A DNA stretch of 64,000 nucleotides from Leptolyngbyaceae cyanobacterium JSC-12 (GCA_000309945.1 CM001633.1:4289912-4353911), one strand, 5' to 3'; shown: positions 53,704-63,561, counted from the first letter of the stretch. The notes: generated by a model from the letters alone, not told the origin. Made by a program: numbers and translations.

Positions 53704-54948
53704 TTGAAAGTTTTTCAAACCCTCCTGCCACAGCAACAACGAAACTTAACATTTCTGTTTCTCGCAGGCTTGTTGTTTTGGTCGAGTTTAGCGTCAATGT
53801 TGCCAGTCCTGTCACTCTATATCAAAGACACAGGCGCAACCAATTTTGAAATTGGTGTGGTGATGGGCGCGTTTGCGATTGGGTTGTTGTTGTTTCGTCC
53901 TTGGGTGGGACAACTGGCAGATAAACACGATCGCAAACTGGTGTTGTACATTGGCTTGGCAGCCGTTGCGATCGCCCCACTTGGTTATTTAATGACGCAA
54001 TCTATTCCTCTATTGATTGCGGTTCGAGCCTTTCATGGATTGAGCATTGCCGCTTTTTCAACCGGGTTCAGTGCCTTAGTGGCTGACTTGGCTCCATCCC
54101 AATCCCGAGGCGAGATTATTGGCTACATGACGTTAGTGAACCCAATTGGAGTCGCTGTAGGACCGGCATTGGGAGGCTTCTTGCAAGCATGGGTAGGCTA
54201 CGCTCCCTTATTTTGGGTGTCAGCGGGACTAGGAGTGGCTGGAGTTGTAGCAGTCCACCAACTAAAAACCTCATCTAGCGCACTGAAGACACCCCAAGCA
54301 TCTGGCTTCAGCAGAGCATTCTGGCAACTCCTGGTTAGTCCCCGGTTACGCATCCCAGCGTTAGTATTGGCGCTGATTGGAGTGGCATTTGGGACATTGG
54401 CAATCTTTGTACCATTGTTTATTAAAGAGTCGGGCATTCATCTCAATCCAGGGTTGTTCTATACGATGGCAGCGATTGCGAGCTTTGTGGTAAGGATCGC
54501 TGTAGGGCGAGCATCTGACCAGTTTGGCAGAGGACGCTTCATCACTGGTAGTTTAGTGCTTTACACAATGTCGCTAACCCTGCTGGCGATCGCCCATAGT
54601 GTGCCCACTTTCCTGCTAGCTGGTTTTCTGGAAGGGGCGGGTGGTGGCATTCTAATACCCATGATGATTGCTCTTGCGGCTGATCGCTCCTCTGCCCAAG
54701 AACGGGGACGCATTTTTGGCTTAGTGTTAGCAGGGTTTGATTTGGGAATGGCGCTGGCTGGTCCAATGTTTGGTTATCTGGCGTTATTCCTGGGTTATCG
54801 AGGGCTTTTCAGTCTGTCTGCGATCCTTTCAGCTTTAGCATTGCTGATCTTCATTAGCTTCTCTAGTAAGGACTTTGCTCATTCGCTGCGTTTCTCGCTG
54901 GGACGAGGACGCGATCTTTACTCTCTCCCCAAGGGGTCTACGAGTTAA
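53704..54948 (+). CDS. MFS transporter
   Basis: 414 residues, twelve predicted helices, from a TTG with a GAGG upstream; an ATG at 53797 would remove the first helix and is less likely. Loop 2-3 motif is GQLADKHDRKLVLY, and loop 8-9 has GRASDQFGRGRF, as in drug/sugar efflux families. Substrate unknown. It is divergent from cobN and ends three bases before the convergent CNNM/CorC gene. Confidence 0.88.
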   Translation: MKVFQTLLPQQQRNLTFLFLAGLLFWSSLASMLPVLSLYIKDTGATNFEIGVVMGAFAIGLLLFRPWVGQLADKHDRKLVLYIGLAAVAIAPLGYLMTQSIPLLIAVRAFHGLSIAAFSTGFSALVADLAPSQSRGEIIGYMTLVNPIGVAVGPALGGFLQAWVGYAPLFWVSAGLGVAGVVAVHQLKTSSSALKTPQASGFSRAFWQLLVSPRLRIPALVLALIGVAFGTLAIFVPLFIKESGIHLNPGLFYTMAAIASFVVRIAVGRASDQFGRGRFITGSLVLYTMSLTLLAIAHSVPTFLLAGFLEGAGGGILIPMMIALAADRSSAQERGRIFGLVLAGFDLGMALAGPMFGYLALFLGYRGLFSLSAILSALALLIFISFSSKDFAHSLRFSLGRGRDLYSLPKGSTS

Positions 54949-54951
54949 TCG

Positions 54952-56448
54952 TTATTCCAGCATGGCATCATCTTCCGCAAAGGGTGGAGGACTACCATTT
55001 TCTGGTGATGGTTGCACGAGATCGCTAAGGCTGGAGCTTTCGGTGCTCTCGTCGGTTGGGGTTTCCAGCCGATGAATCCGAATTTGGTTCAGACGCGGAC
55101 CCTCAGTAGAGGTAACTGTGAATTCGTATCCGTTGTAATGCAAGATTTCGCCCGCTTCGGGAATGCGTTGTAGATGAAACAGGACAAATCCACCGAGGGT
55201 TTGGTAAGCGTCAGTGAGCGGTAGTCCCAGGTTCAACGTTTCATTGAGTTCTTCCAAATTTATCTGAGCCTGCACCAGGAAGGTTTGAGGATCGAGAATT
55301 TGGATAGGTGGTTCCTCTGTGCTATCGGGTTCTATCGTGTCGCCCAGGATTTCAGCCACGACATCTTCTATGGTGACGAGTCCTGCTGTCCCGCCAAATT
55401 CATCGACTACCATTACCATAGGTTGGTGCGATCGCTGCATCAATACCAGTAATTCATTTAATGGCATGTATTCCGGCACAAACCGAGTGGGACGAATCCA
55501 CTGCTCAATTGTTTGGTGTAAACGGGTGTCATTGGCGATCGGCTCTGCCAGTTCTTTAAATTGAATAATCCCACGAATGTCATCTAAAGACTCCCCAATC
55601 ACGGGATAGCGTGAATGTCCAGACTCCGCCACTTCTTCCAGCACCATCTTGAGGGTGGCATCACTGGGAATGGCAGCAATGCTAGTGCGAGGAACCATTA
55701 CTTCGCCCGTAGTAACTTCGCCAAATTCAAACACATTCCGCAGCAGTTCTCGTTCCTCTGCTTCCAACCCGGTTGATTCGCTCGAAGTGGTAATGATGAG
55801 CTGCAACTCTTCCGGTGTTACCTGGTTGTACCAGCCCTGCCCAGTATACTGAATTCCCACCAGCCGCAGAAGCAACTGGGTAGATTGATTCAAAATCCAG
55901 ATAAATGGGTTGAAAATTCGCGCGATCGCAAGGCTGGGTGCCCCCAATATCCGTGCCAATTCTTCTGGATAAAGCAACGCAACTGACTTGGGGCATAATT
56001 CACCCAAGACGATTTGGAGGTACGCGATCGCGACAAAGGTGATAGGAATTGCCAGCGAATGAGCCAATCCCAAAGTCATGCTCGTTGGCAGGGGCGAATA
56101 GGTTAACCAATCAGCCACCAGGCTAACCATGGCACTTTCACTGATCCATCCCAACGCTAGACTAGAAAGGGTAATACCGAGCTGCGTAGTAGACAGTAAC
56201 CGATCCAAGCTACGTTGGAGGTCTTGCACGGTGCGAGCCTGAATATCTCCAGCACTAACGAGTTGGTTGATACGCGATCGCCGCACGGAGACAATCGAAA
56301 ACTCTGCTGCTACAAAAAAAGCGTTGATTGCAATCAGTAGAAAAACTAACAATAGCTTAATCCCAGGATGGGATGGCTCAAGCATCCGAGATGTTTGAGC
56401 AACAAACACCCCATGCGGAATCGTGAAAATCAACGGAGAGGTCATCAT
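54952..56448 (-). CDS. CNNM/CorC (HlyC-type) transporter-associated protein
   Basis: 498 residues: DUF21 membrane domain (about 30-210, with NAFFVAAEFSIVSVRRSRI and LGELCPKS), a CBS pair (MVPRTSIAAIPSDATLK ... MVVDEFGGTAGLVTIEDVVAEILGD) and a CorC_HlyC domain near the C-terminus (LGLPLTDAYQTLGGFVLFHLQRIP). Members are linked to Mg2+ or Co2+ efflux; older annotation as hemolysin is misleading. The C-terminal tail is acidic and Ser/Pro-rich. Confidence 0.92.
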   Translation of the reverse strand: MMTSPLIFTIPHGVFVAQTSRMLEPSHPGIKLLLVFLLIAINAFFVAAEFSIVSVRRSRINQLVSAGDIQARTVQDLQRSLDRLLSTTQLGITLSSLALGWISESAMVSLVADWLTYSPLPTSMTLGLAHSLAIPITFVAIAYLQIVLGELCPKSVALLYPEELARILGAPSLAIARIFNPFIWILNQSTQLLLRLVGIQYTGQGWYNQVTPEELQLIITTSSESTGLEAEERELLRNVFEFGEVTTGEVMVPRTSIAAIPSDATLKMVLEEVAESGHSRYPVIGESLDDIRGIIQFKELAEPIANDTRLHQTIEQWIRPTRFVPEYMPLNELLVLMQRSHQPMVMVVDEFGGTAGLVTIEDVVAEILGDTIEPDSTEEPPIQILDPQTFLVQAQINLEELNETLNLGLPLTDAYQTLGGFVLFHLQRIPEAGEILHYNGYEFTVTSTEGPRLNQIRIHRLETPTDESTESSSLSDLVQPSPENGSPPPFAEDDAMLE

Positions 56449-56497
56449 GGACTGCCCTATTCATCCTGTGCTCAATGGAGCACCTCTAATCCACCCT

Positions 56498-57139
56498 CTA
56501 CCGACTGACTGGAATATTCGAGAGTTTGAGTTGAACTTGCTGATCGGGATAGTCTGATAAAGCTAGGGAGAGTTTCTGAGCCTTATCAATTGATGTAATG
56601 GGAATCCGAACATTTCCCGAATAGAGTTGACTATCTGGTGGCAATTCAGCAGGCAGTCCCTCCGTACTGGCGCTCAACACTCGTCCTTGATCATCTTTGA
56701 TTTCAAGGAATGAATACAAGAATTTCACAGAATCAGCCGTCTTATTCTGCAGATCGATCAGTAAAACTAGCGAATCTCCTTGCTGCTGAACTGATTTGAC
56801 TTCTAGAAATACCCCTTGGTTTTCAACCGAGATGGGCAACTTGGTTTGAGGCTCAGGTTTTTTGGCGGCAATTGCTTTCGGGGTTGGTTCTGGTTTGCTA
56901 CCCATTCGGGCTTTCACTTTGGCAATGATTTGCTCTTCCTTGAGAACAATCAGCTCATTTTTACGCGGCGCGTCTCCCTGTCGGTTTGCCAGATTGTTTG
57001 TAGGGCGGGTATCTGGTTGAGTAATGCCTTTGAGCGCTTCACGACCCAAACTCATCCCAGCAACGGCACTGAAGACTCCGGCAATCAACATAGATACCAG
57101 CAAAACCAGCGTAAGTCCTATCGTTGAGTTTAGTTTCAT
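56498..57139 (-). CDS. Membrane-anchored protein of unknown function
   Basis: 213 residues. One N-terminal helix (IGLTLVLLVSMLIAGVFSAVAGMSLG) is followed by a charged linker and a C-terminal beta-rich domain (about 100-210) with VENQGVFLEVKSVQQQGDSLVLLIDLQNKTADSVKFLYSFLEI (landmarks DLQNKT, FLYSFLEI) and a regular Leu-Ser-Asp-Tyr end. This pattern resembles DUF4352/telokin-like Ig-fold domains. Unknown role; it lies downstream of the tRNA gene's opposite strand and 49 bases before the CNNM gene. Confidence 0.65.
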   Translation of the reverse strand: MKLNSTIGLTLVLLVSMLIAGVFSAVAGMSLGREALKGITQPDTRPTNNLANRQGDAPRKNELIVLKEEQIIAKVKARMGSKPEPTPKAIAAKKPEPQTKLPISVENQGVFLEVKSVQQQGDSLVLLIDLQNKTADSVKFLYSFLEIKDDQGRVLSASTEGLPAELPPDSQLYSGNVRIPITSIDKAQKLSLALSDYPDQQVQLKLSNIPVSR

Positions 57140-57343
57140 AGGGGTTAGGCAGTAGGCGATCGCTCAAGCAGTAGAGTGTCAGCAATGCTGACTGCTCCAA
57201 TTCTAAAAGGTGATGCAATTTTAGAGGGGGATTGGCAAAGTTTAACCAAGAAATTATTAAAATATGCAAAAAACAGAGATGACAAAAACGTCAACTCCGT
57301 TCAGGCAACCAAAGTAGAAGATCCAGGATACAATGAGGGCTAG

Positions 57344-57416
57344 CCAGGGTTGGCCGAGCGGTTTAGGCAGCGAACTCATAATTCGCCTCAGGCAGGTTCG
57401 ACCCCTGCACCCTGGA
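57344..57416 (+). tRNA. tRNA with CAU anticodon, probably tRNA-Ile2 (lysidine) rather than Met
   Basis: Acceptor CCAGGGT pairs with ACCCTGG; D arm GCC...GGC; anticodon arm GCGAA CTCATAA TTCGC; T arm GCAGG TTCGACC CCTGC. The anticodon is CAT. It lacks the three G-C pairs of initiator tRNA-Met. The loop and D-arm pattern resemble chloroplast trnI-CAU, whose C34 is changed to lysidine, more than elongator tRNA-Met. CCA is not encoded. Confidence 0.9.
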
Positions 57417-57446
57417 TTCATGAGGAAATGAGAGCATCCGCAGTCC

Positions 57447-57953
57447 TTACCACAGCGCAGGAACTGGACGGGGTTTCGCTGGGGCAGTTGGGGCAACAGG
57501 CGACGGGGCTGTGATTGGAGGTTCTATCCCAACAGGCGGAATTGGGGTGGCAACCACTGGGGGAGGCAATGTTCGGAGTGATGCCTGGAAGGGGCTTTGT
57601 AAGTCGATTGTTCGGATGATGGGACCTGAATTCATCTGCCGATACTGAGTTTCCAGATACAGTTGATGGACATTCCTTTGATCTCGACTCATTGAGTTTT
57701 CAGGGAAGGGACCAAAGATCCGCTTAAGTTGACCTGTAAATGTTCGATTTCGGTTATAAGTATGGCTATTTGAGAAGAACTCTTGCTCAAATTGAAACGG
57801 AATTGAGCCAAACTGAACGCCTTGAATAAACGGGACATCTTCAACATCGTCGGCGATCGCAGCCGTACCCAATGCTGAAACCAACGATGCCGCAGCGATG
57901 AGCGCGATCGCCCAATGCTTACTAAGACCAATGGAATAACGCTCAAGCTTCAT
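57447..57953 (-). CDS. Secreted protein of unknown function with Pro-rich end
   Basis: 168 residues from ATG 57953, which has GAGGAG seven bases upstream. Signal peptide (MKLERYSIGLSKHWAIALIAAASLVSALGTAAIA), then a domain with FIQGVQFGSIPFQFEQEFFSNSH, LKRIFGPFPENSMSRDQRNV and YLETQYRQMNSGPIIRTIDLQSPF, then a Pro/Ala/Val-rich tail ending RPVPALW. No family recognised. Confidence 0.7.
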   Translation of the reverse strand: MKLERYSIGLSKHWAIALIAAASLVSALGTAAIADDVEDVPFIQGVQFGSIPFQFEQEFFSNSHTYNRNRTFTGQLKRIFGPFPENSMSRDQRNVHQLYLETQYRQMNSGPIIRTIDLQSPFQASLRTLPPPVVATPIPPVGIEPPITAPSPVAPTAPAKPRPVPALW

Positions 57954-58210
57954 AAGAAGACTCCTCAAATTTCAACCTGTGGCTGCCTATTTTTTGCTTA
58001 AGATTAAAGGGGACAAAGCAACAAATGATTGATGTTCTTTTACAGCATCCGAATCATATGGTTGATAAAGCTACCCTGAATCAAATACTGCCCAGAAAAA
58101 ATCTTTTAGCTTGGTTAATTGTACCCACACTCTTCAGAATTGAAGCGTTTAATTTTCACCGATTAAGCATTCGATGAAGTCTTACTCCCCTTAATTGTTT
58201 TGAATTGTGC

Positions 58211-58810
58211 ATGAAAACGGCTCTAGCGATCGCAACTGTTGACTTATCAACTCTTCGACAACACTTATTAGACTTAATTTGCCAGGTTGCCTATCAAGAG
58301 GGAACCTTTGTGCTGACATCGGGACAATCGAGTTCTTACTACATCAACGGCAAACAAGTGACACTCCACGCTGAAGGTGGGCTGGCAGTGGGGCGGATGT
58401 TACTTTCCCAGTTGCCACCTGACACCCTGGCAGTTGCAGGGTTGACTTTAGGAGCTGACCCAATGGTAACCGCCACGAGTGTTGTAGCTGCTTACCAAGG
58501 GCGATCACTAACCGCACTGATTGTTCGCAAAGAAGCGAAAGGACATGGCACCCGTGCGTACATCGAAGGTCCAAACTTGCCGGAAGGTACCCCAGTTACA
58601 GTTCTAGAAGATGTGGTCACAACTGGAAAATCTGCCCTGAAAGCTGTGGAACGACTGCGAGAAGGAGGCTATCACGTGAACGGTATTTTGGCACTGGTCG
58701 ATCGCCAGCAGGGTGGAGGCGAAACCTATCAAGCCGCCGGAATTCCCTTCCAAACCCTGTTTACAATTCAGGATATTCAACATCGCTGGCGAGAGATGAA
58801 TCATGCATAG
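58211..58810 (+). CDS. pyrE: Orotate phosphoribosyltransferase PyrE
   Basis: About 199 residues from ATG 58211. The PRPP-binding motif VTVLEDVVTTGKSALKAV, the flexible loop region VRKEAKGHGTRAYIEGP (catalytic Lys) and LTSGQSSSYYINGKQVTL are present. The enzyme joins orotate to PRPP in pyrimidine synthesis. It is on its own here, with 450 non-coding bases behind it. Confidence 0.95.
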   Translation: MKTALAIATVDLSTLRQHLLDLICQVAYQEGTFVLTSGQSSSYYINGKQVTLHAEGGLAVGRMLLSQLPPDTLAVAGLTLGADPMVTATSVVAAYQGRSLTALIVRKEAKGHGTRAYIEGPNLPEGTPVTVLEDVVTTGKSALKAVERLREGGYHVNGILALVDRQQGGGETYQAAGIPFQTLFTIQDIQHRWREMNHA

Positions 58811-59258
58811 AGACAGAATCAAAGTGACTCCTTTACCGATGGATAAATCCACCGCAAGATCCATCCATTACCTTTTCCCAGGAATGCCTGGGATTGATTT
58901 TACGGCCGATGGGCTTCGCCCTGGGTACTGAACAATGGGCATAATTGCATGCGGCGGGCGATCGCTGGCTGAAGCTCACAACTTGGTTGCCTATACCTTT
59001 GTTAAGTATCGTGTAAGTATCGTGTTTTTGCTGATTGCCGCCTCTCAAGTGACGGTGCTACCAGAGCAGCCACTCACGTCTGTGTGCAATGCCATCTTCG
59101 TATAATGTCATCTTCATTTTCGTAGCATCTTTGTTCATCAGTGGTTATCTCTCTCACTAGGTCGGACAGTTGTTTGAACTGGACAAATGAACTCAAACTA
59201 CACCTGCAAGTTGTGTTACGGTGATTCATTGCCAGCATACTCCTTGTTCCACTAAAGC
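58811..59258. other. Intergenic region, no gene seen
   Basis: About 450 bases. It holds a short tandem repeat TAAGTATCGTG TAAGTATCGTG near 59003-59024 and a GATGGGCTTCGCCC-type small hairpin at about 58905. Frames in both directions lack ribosome binding sites. Confidence 0.45.
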
Positions 59259-60824
59259 ATGACCGAAACTGTCCTTCCTCCGTTGATCCAACAAATGTTG
59301 CAGCGGGAATTCTACCCCCACCCGGTGACGCAGCCCATTGAACTGGTGCAAACCCATGTCTCTTACATTCTGTTAACGGGTGATTATGCATATAAGCTTA
59401 AAAAGCCCGTGAATTTTGGGTTTCTAGATTTTTCTACTCTGGCGAAGCGAGAACATTTCTGCCATGAGGAACTGCGACTGAACCAGCGTGGTGCAGCAGA
59501 ACTGTACTTAGAGGTAGTGCCAATTACGCAAGTAGGCGATCAGTTCCAATTAGGTGGGACAGGTGAACCTGTTGAATTTGCTGTCAAGATGCAGCAGTTT
59601 CCTGCGGGAACGTTGTTTAGCGACTTGTTTGAACAAGGCAAACTGACTGAAGCGTTACTGAACCGTCTGGCAAAAGAACTGGCGGCATTTCATCGCAAAG
59701 GTGCAATCAATGACTACATCCGCAGCTTTGGAGATGTCGCACAAATTCGTCAGGCATTTGACGAGAATTACGAGCAAACACTGAAGTACATTGGTGGACC
59801 GCAAACCCAACAACAGTTTGATGAAACCCGCCAGTACACTGATCGCTTATTTGAGCAACAAGCAGATTTATTCGCCAGTCGGGTGCAACACGATTGGATT
59901 CGCGAGTGTCACGGGGATGTGCATCTCCGCAACATTGCCCTGTGGAACGACAAGATTCTGCTGTTTGACTGCATCGAGTTCAACGAGCCATTTCGCTTTG
60001 TTGATACTATGTTTGACATTGCTTACATCATCATGGATCTGGATGCCCGTAACCGTCCCGACCTGAGCAACGTGTTTTTGAATGCTTACATTGAAGAAAT
60101 GGGAGACTGGGAAGGCTTACAGGTTTTGCCACTGTACCTCAGTCGCCAGTCCTATGTGCGGGCAAAAGTCACCTCCTTTTTGCTGGGTGATCCCTCTATC
60201 CCCGAAGCTGTGCAGCAAGAGTGCCAGGAAACCGCCGCCCGGTATTATCGTCTAGCATGGGATTACACGCGATCGCCTCTAGGTACTGCCAGCGAAACTC
60301 ACGGCGGCACCATCTATCTTATGTGTGGACTCTCCGGTTCTGGCAAAAGTACTGCTGCCCGCATCCTCGCCCGTCAAGTTGGAGCGATTCACATTCGCTC
60401 CGATGCCGTTCGTAAACATCTAGCAGGTATTCCTTTGGATCAACGTGGCAGCGAAGACCTTTACTCAGCCGAAATGTCACAAAAAACCTACGATCGCCTA
60501 TCGCATCTCGGCATTACCCTAGCAACCCAGGGCTACCCGGTGATCCTGGACGCGAAATACGATCGCCACTCTCTACGGCAAGCCGTAATCCAGGCAGTAG
60601 AACAAACCAGCACATCAGACCATCCCCTCAAGTTACAAATCCTTTACTGCGATGCCCCGCTTGATGTGCGCCAAACTTGGCTCAACCAGCGTCAGGGGGA
60701 TGTTTCTGATGCCACTGCCGATCTCCTCCCTAAACAACATATGGAGCCATTCACTGAAACTGAGCAACCCCTTGTCAAAACTTTAGACGCTACTCAAGAT
60801 TTAGCAGCACAATTGAGGAGGTAG
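59259..60824 (+). CDS. Aminoglycoside-phosphotransferase-like kinase fused to P-loop kinase
   Basis: 521 residues. The N-terminal two thirds resemble APH/ChoK kinases: VSYILLTGDYAYKLKKPV (ATP-site Lys), the Brenner motif WIRECHGDVHLRNIAL (catalytic Asp) and LLFDCIEFNEPFRFVDTMFDIAYI (Mg-binding Asp). The C-terminal AAA_33 P-loop domain starts at about residue 350 with GLSGSGKSTAARIL and carries IRSDAVRKHL. The family is found in bacteria as a two-domain kinase of unsettled substrate, sometimes annotated as gluconate kinase-like. Confidence 0.85.
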   Translation: MTETVLPPLIQQMLQREFYPHPVTQPIELVQTHVSYILLTGDYAYKLKKPVNFGFLDFSTLAKREHFCHEELRLNQRGAAELYLEVVPITQVGDQFQLGGTGEPVEFAVKMQQFPAGTLFSDLFEQGKLTEALLNRLAKELAAFHRKGAINDYIRSFGDVAQIRQAFDENYEQTLKYIGGPQTQQQFDETRQYTDRLFEQQADLFASRVQHDWIRECHGDVHLRNIALWNDKILLFDCIEFNEPFRFVDTMFDIAYIIMDLDARNRPDLSNVFLNAYIEEMGDWEGLQVLPLYLSRQSYVRAKVTSFLLGDPSIPEAVQQECQETAARYYRLAWDYTRSPLGTASETHGGTIYLMCGLSGSGKSTAARILARQVGAIHIRSDAVRKHLAGIPLDQRGSEDLYSAEMSQKTYDRLSHLGITLATQGYPVILDAKYDRHSLRQAVIQAVEQTSTSDHPLKLQILYCDAPLDVRQTWLNQRQGDVSDATADLLPKQHMEPFTETEQPLVKTLDATQDLAAQLRR

Positions 60825-60983
60825 AAGCCAGAAGTCAGGAGTCAGAAGCCAGGAGTTTAGAAGGTGAGGGAGACGGGGAGTGAATGAGTAGATGGAGTTT
60901 CGCTTCCTCCCTCACTCGTCTACTCCACACTTCACCTGTGGCTCTCCCCTTTCCCCCTTTCCTATCCTCTATTCCCTCCCCCT

Positions 60984-61328
60984 ATGGCCGTCCGACCCGA
61001 TTCCACAATGGGCTATCGCACAGGAGCAAAGTTGCTGCTGATTTTTCTGTTTGGGCTGGTCTTTATGGGGTATTCGCTGTTTTTAAGCGTGTGTTTAAGT
61101 GCGATCGCGGCGTTGACAGGGGGGTTTATTTCTTCCTGGTGGCACGCGAAGGAAGACTTTGTGACGGATGAGGAAGCAGAGTCTATGACGGTTGATGCGG
61201 CTTCGGGAACACCTACAACGATTCAGCCATCGCCTATACGGTATGGGATTGGGGTAAAGTCTGCCAGAGAGGGACGAGCAATTCGTCCTGTATGGGGAGT
61301 GGGCTGGTTATTTCGTCGCAATCGCTAA
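60984..61328 (+). CDS. Small membrane protein of unknown function
   Basis: 114 residues. One to two helices at about 15-50 (AKLLLIFLFGLVFMGYSLFLSVCLSAIAALTGGFISSWWH), then a polar tail with acidic start (KEDFVTDEEAESMTVD) and a C-terminal GWLFRRNR. I know no family. It starts after a repeat-rich spacer (CAGAAG/GTCAGGAG motif) and ends 15 bases before hisC, possibly co-transcribed. Confidence 0.6.
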   Translation: MAVRPDSTMGYRTGAKLLLIFLFGLVFMGYSLFLSVCLSAIAALTGGFISSWWHAKEDFVTDEEAESMTVDAASGTPTTIQPSPIRYGIGVKSAREGRAIRPVWGVGWLFRRNR

Positions 61329-61343
61329 TTCAAATTATCCACA

Positions 61344-62411
61344 ATGATCAGTTTCTTTCGTCCCAGTATCAATGCGATGACAGGTTACACTCCCGGTGAG
61401 CAACCTCGCCCTGGCACCCGCGTCATTAAGCTCAATACCAACGAGAACCCTTATCCACCTTCACCAGTTGCAATGGAAGTCTTGCGATCGCTGGATAGTG
61501 AGTGGCTGCGGCGCTATCCCACACCTTACGCGGATGACTTTCGGCAGGCGATCAGTGAGGTGTTAGAGGTCCCATCGGACTGGATTATTGTGGGCAATGG
61601 CAGTGATGAGTTATTGAGTGTAATTATTCGCGCCTGTACCGAACCAGGGCGATCGCTGGTCTATCCTACTCCAACCTATGTGTTGTACCGAACCTTAGCA
61701 GCCGCCCAACCTGCGGAGGTAATTGAGATTCCCTACGCTGATGGCTACTCCTTACCGATCGTAGAACTGGCTGCTGCAGGAGGCGCAGTGACCTTTATTG
61801 CTTCTCCCAATAGTCCCTCTGCCCATGCGGTGCCCATTCAAGATTTATGCAAATTGGCTTCCCAACTAACAGGCGTGTTGGTGATCGATGAAGCCTATGT
61901 AGATTTTGCCAATGAAACTGCTTTGCCACTAGTACAAGAATTTGAGAATGTGATGATTGTCCGCACATTGTCTAAAGGCTATTCCTTGGCAGGTCTCAGA
62001 TTAGGCTTTGGCATTGCTAACCCTAAGTTATTAAGTGGATTGTTTAAGGTCAAAGATAGCTACAACGTGGATGCGATCGCATGTTTAGTCGGTGCCGCTG
62101 CCATGCGCGATCAAGCTTATAAGAATGAGTGCATCGCAAAGATTAAAGTGTCTCGTGCCAAATTAGCACTTGATTTAAAGCAGCTAGGCTTCCAGGTTTG
62201 GGATTCTCAAACGAACTTTCTACTCGTTCAACCACCACAAGGTAAGGCTGAAGCAATTTATTTAGAACTGAAAGAACGCGGTATATTAGTGCGCTATTTC
62301 AACCAACCGGGACTCGACGATAAACTCCGCATTACCGTCGGCACCGATGAGCAAAACCAAACCCTGACTGAAGCGCTTCTGCGTTGTCTGATGTCACTCC
62401 ATCTGCACTAA
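61344..62411 (+). CDS. hisC: Histidinol-phosphate aminotransferase HisC
   Basis: 355 residues, normal length. Features: KLNTNENPYPPSP, IIVGNGSDELLSVIIRA, YPTPTYVLYRTLA, VIDEAYVDFA, and the PLP lysine in VRTLSKGYSLAGLRLGFGIA. Final arginine-containing region LRITVGTDEQNQTLTEAL binds substrate phosphate. It converts imidazole acetol phosphate to histidinol phosphate. No other his genes are here, as is usual in cyanobacteria. Confidence 0.95.
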   Translation: MISFFRPSINAMTGYTPGEQPRPGTRVIKLNTNENPYPPSPVAMEVLRSLDSEWLRRYPTPYADDFRQAISEVLEVPSDWIIVGNGSDELLSVIIRACTEPGRSLVYPTPTYVLYRTLAAAQPAEVIEIPYADGYSLPIVELAAAGGAVTFIASPNSPSAHAVPIQDLCKLASQLTGVLVIDEAYVDFANETALPLVQEFENVMIVRTLSKGYSLAGLRLGFGIANPKLLSGLFKVKDSYNVDAIACLVGAAAMRDQAYKNECIAKIKVSRAKLALDLKQLGFQVWDSQTNFLLVQPPQGKAEAIYLELKERGILVRYFNQPGLDDKLRITVGTDEQNQTLTEALLRCLMSLHLH

Positions 62412-62458
62412 CCACTTGAAAACGCCCATCACAAGGGGTGAAAGAAGTGGGGCGATCC

Positions 62459-63463
62459 CTACCAATTTGATAGACGAAGAAGCCCCTGGGACAGAGGCTT
62501 TCCGCTGCCGCCGCGGCGCACGAGAATCAGTTCAGCGGCAATGCTGACGGCAATTTCTTCTGGGGTGAGAGCACCAATATCTAACCCGATTGGGGCATGG
62601 ATGGATTGTAATTTGCTAACAGGAATTCCTGCTGATTCTAGGGCTTGAAATACCTGACGTACTCGCTTCTGGCTACCAATCATGCCGATGTATTGGCAGG
62701 GAATGTCTCGTTGCAGTAGTGCTTTGAGCGCTTCGAGATCGTACTCATAACCGCGGGTGACCAGTGCTGCATAGAGTTGGCTGTGAGTCGCGAGGTATGA
62801 AATGGCACGATCAATGGCATCAGTAAAAATGTGAACTGCTTGGGGATAGTGTTTGGCGTTTGCCCACTCTGGGCGATCGTCCTGCACGATGACTTGAAAG
62901 CCAATTAAATCTGCAACCTTTGCCAATTGAATCCCGCAATGCCCTGCACCGACGATCAGGAGAGTGGGAGGCGGATAGAGGGTTTCAGTAAAGGAGGGGA
63001 AAGATAGGGCAGAGGAGGGAGATAAAGGAGAGGGGGAAGGGGAGAGGAGAAGGAAAGGCGATCGTAGTTGTTCCAATGGCGTAACGAGCGTAGCAGGTTG
63101 ACCGGACTCTAGAAGGGTGAGGATTTGCTGAACGAGGGCGATCGCGGCTTTCCCCTGCCAGCGCTCCAGCCAAACCTGCATCATGCCGCCACAAATGCCT
63201 TCCGTATTACGATGGGATGCTCCAGAAAGGTCGATTTCAACCCGCTGTTTCTCGCCCGTTTGCAGCACTTCCATTGCCTGACGAATGACTTTAGCTTCGC
63301 CTGCGCCACCGCCAATGGTGCCGATGACCTGTCCATTCGATTGAATAAACATCTTGGCTCCTACTTCGCGCGGCACTGAGCCTTTGACATCCGTGACCGT
63401 TGCCAGCACAACTGCACCTATTCGCAATGTCTGAGCCAATTGGCGATAAAAATCAAAGGACAT
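62459..63463 (-). CDS. XdhC/CoxI family protein
   Basis: About 334 residues from ATG 63463 (MSFDFYRQLAQTLRIG). XdhC_CoxI domain with ATVTDVKGSVPREVGAKMFI, GTIGGGAGEAKV and GICGGMMQVWLERW; Rossmann domain with LLIVGAGHCGIQLAKVA, DDRPEWANAKHYPQAVH and ALVTRGYEYDLEALK, ending IGALTPEEIAVSIAAELILVRRG. XdhC proteins load or protect the molybdenum cofactor of xanthine-oxidase-type enzymes. No molybdoenzyme lies in the window. A Ser/Pro-rich insertion (LLLSPSPSPLSPSS) separates the domains. Confidence 0.92.
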   Translation of the reverse strand: MSFDFYRQLAQTLRIGAVVLATVTDVKGSVPREVGAKMFIQSNGQVIGTIGGGAGEAKVIRQAMEVLQTGEKQRVEIDLSGASHRNTEGICGGMMQVWLERWQGKAAIALVQQILTLLESGQPATLVTPLEQLRSPFLLLSPSPSPLSPSSALSFPSFTETLYPPPTLLIVGAGHCGIQLAKVADLIGFQVIVQDDRPEWANAKHYPQAVHIFTDAIDRAISYLATHSQLYAALVTRGYEYDLEALKALLQRDIPCQYIGMIGSQKRVRQVFQALESAGIPVSKLQSIHAPIGLDIGALTPEEIAVSIAAELILVRRGGSGKPLSQGLLRLSNW

Positions 63464-63561
63464 GAATGACTTAGATTTGAAATTGACCAATTATTAGATT
63501 GAGGAATGTCTATGGGGTTTAGGTTAACGAGTAAAAGGGTTAAGTTTGAATCAGGAGGATA

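Noticed and set aside
58833-59391. Minus-strand frames between pyrE and the APH-kinase fusion
   Set aside because: No ribosome site or family similarity; one overlaps the start of the real plus-strand gene.
60884-61171. Frame overlapping the small membrane protein gene before hisC
   Set aside because: The competing frame at 60984 has the cleaner hydrophobic helix and tail; this one is Ser/Pro-rich and continues from repeat DNA.
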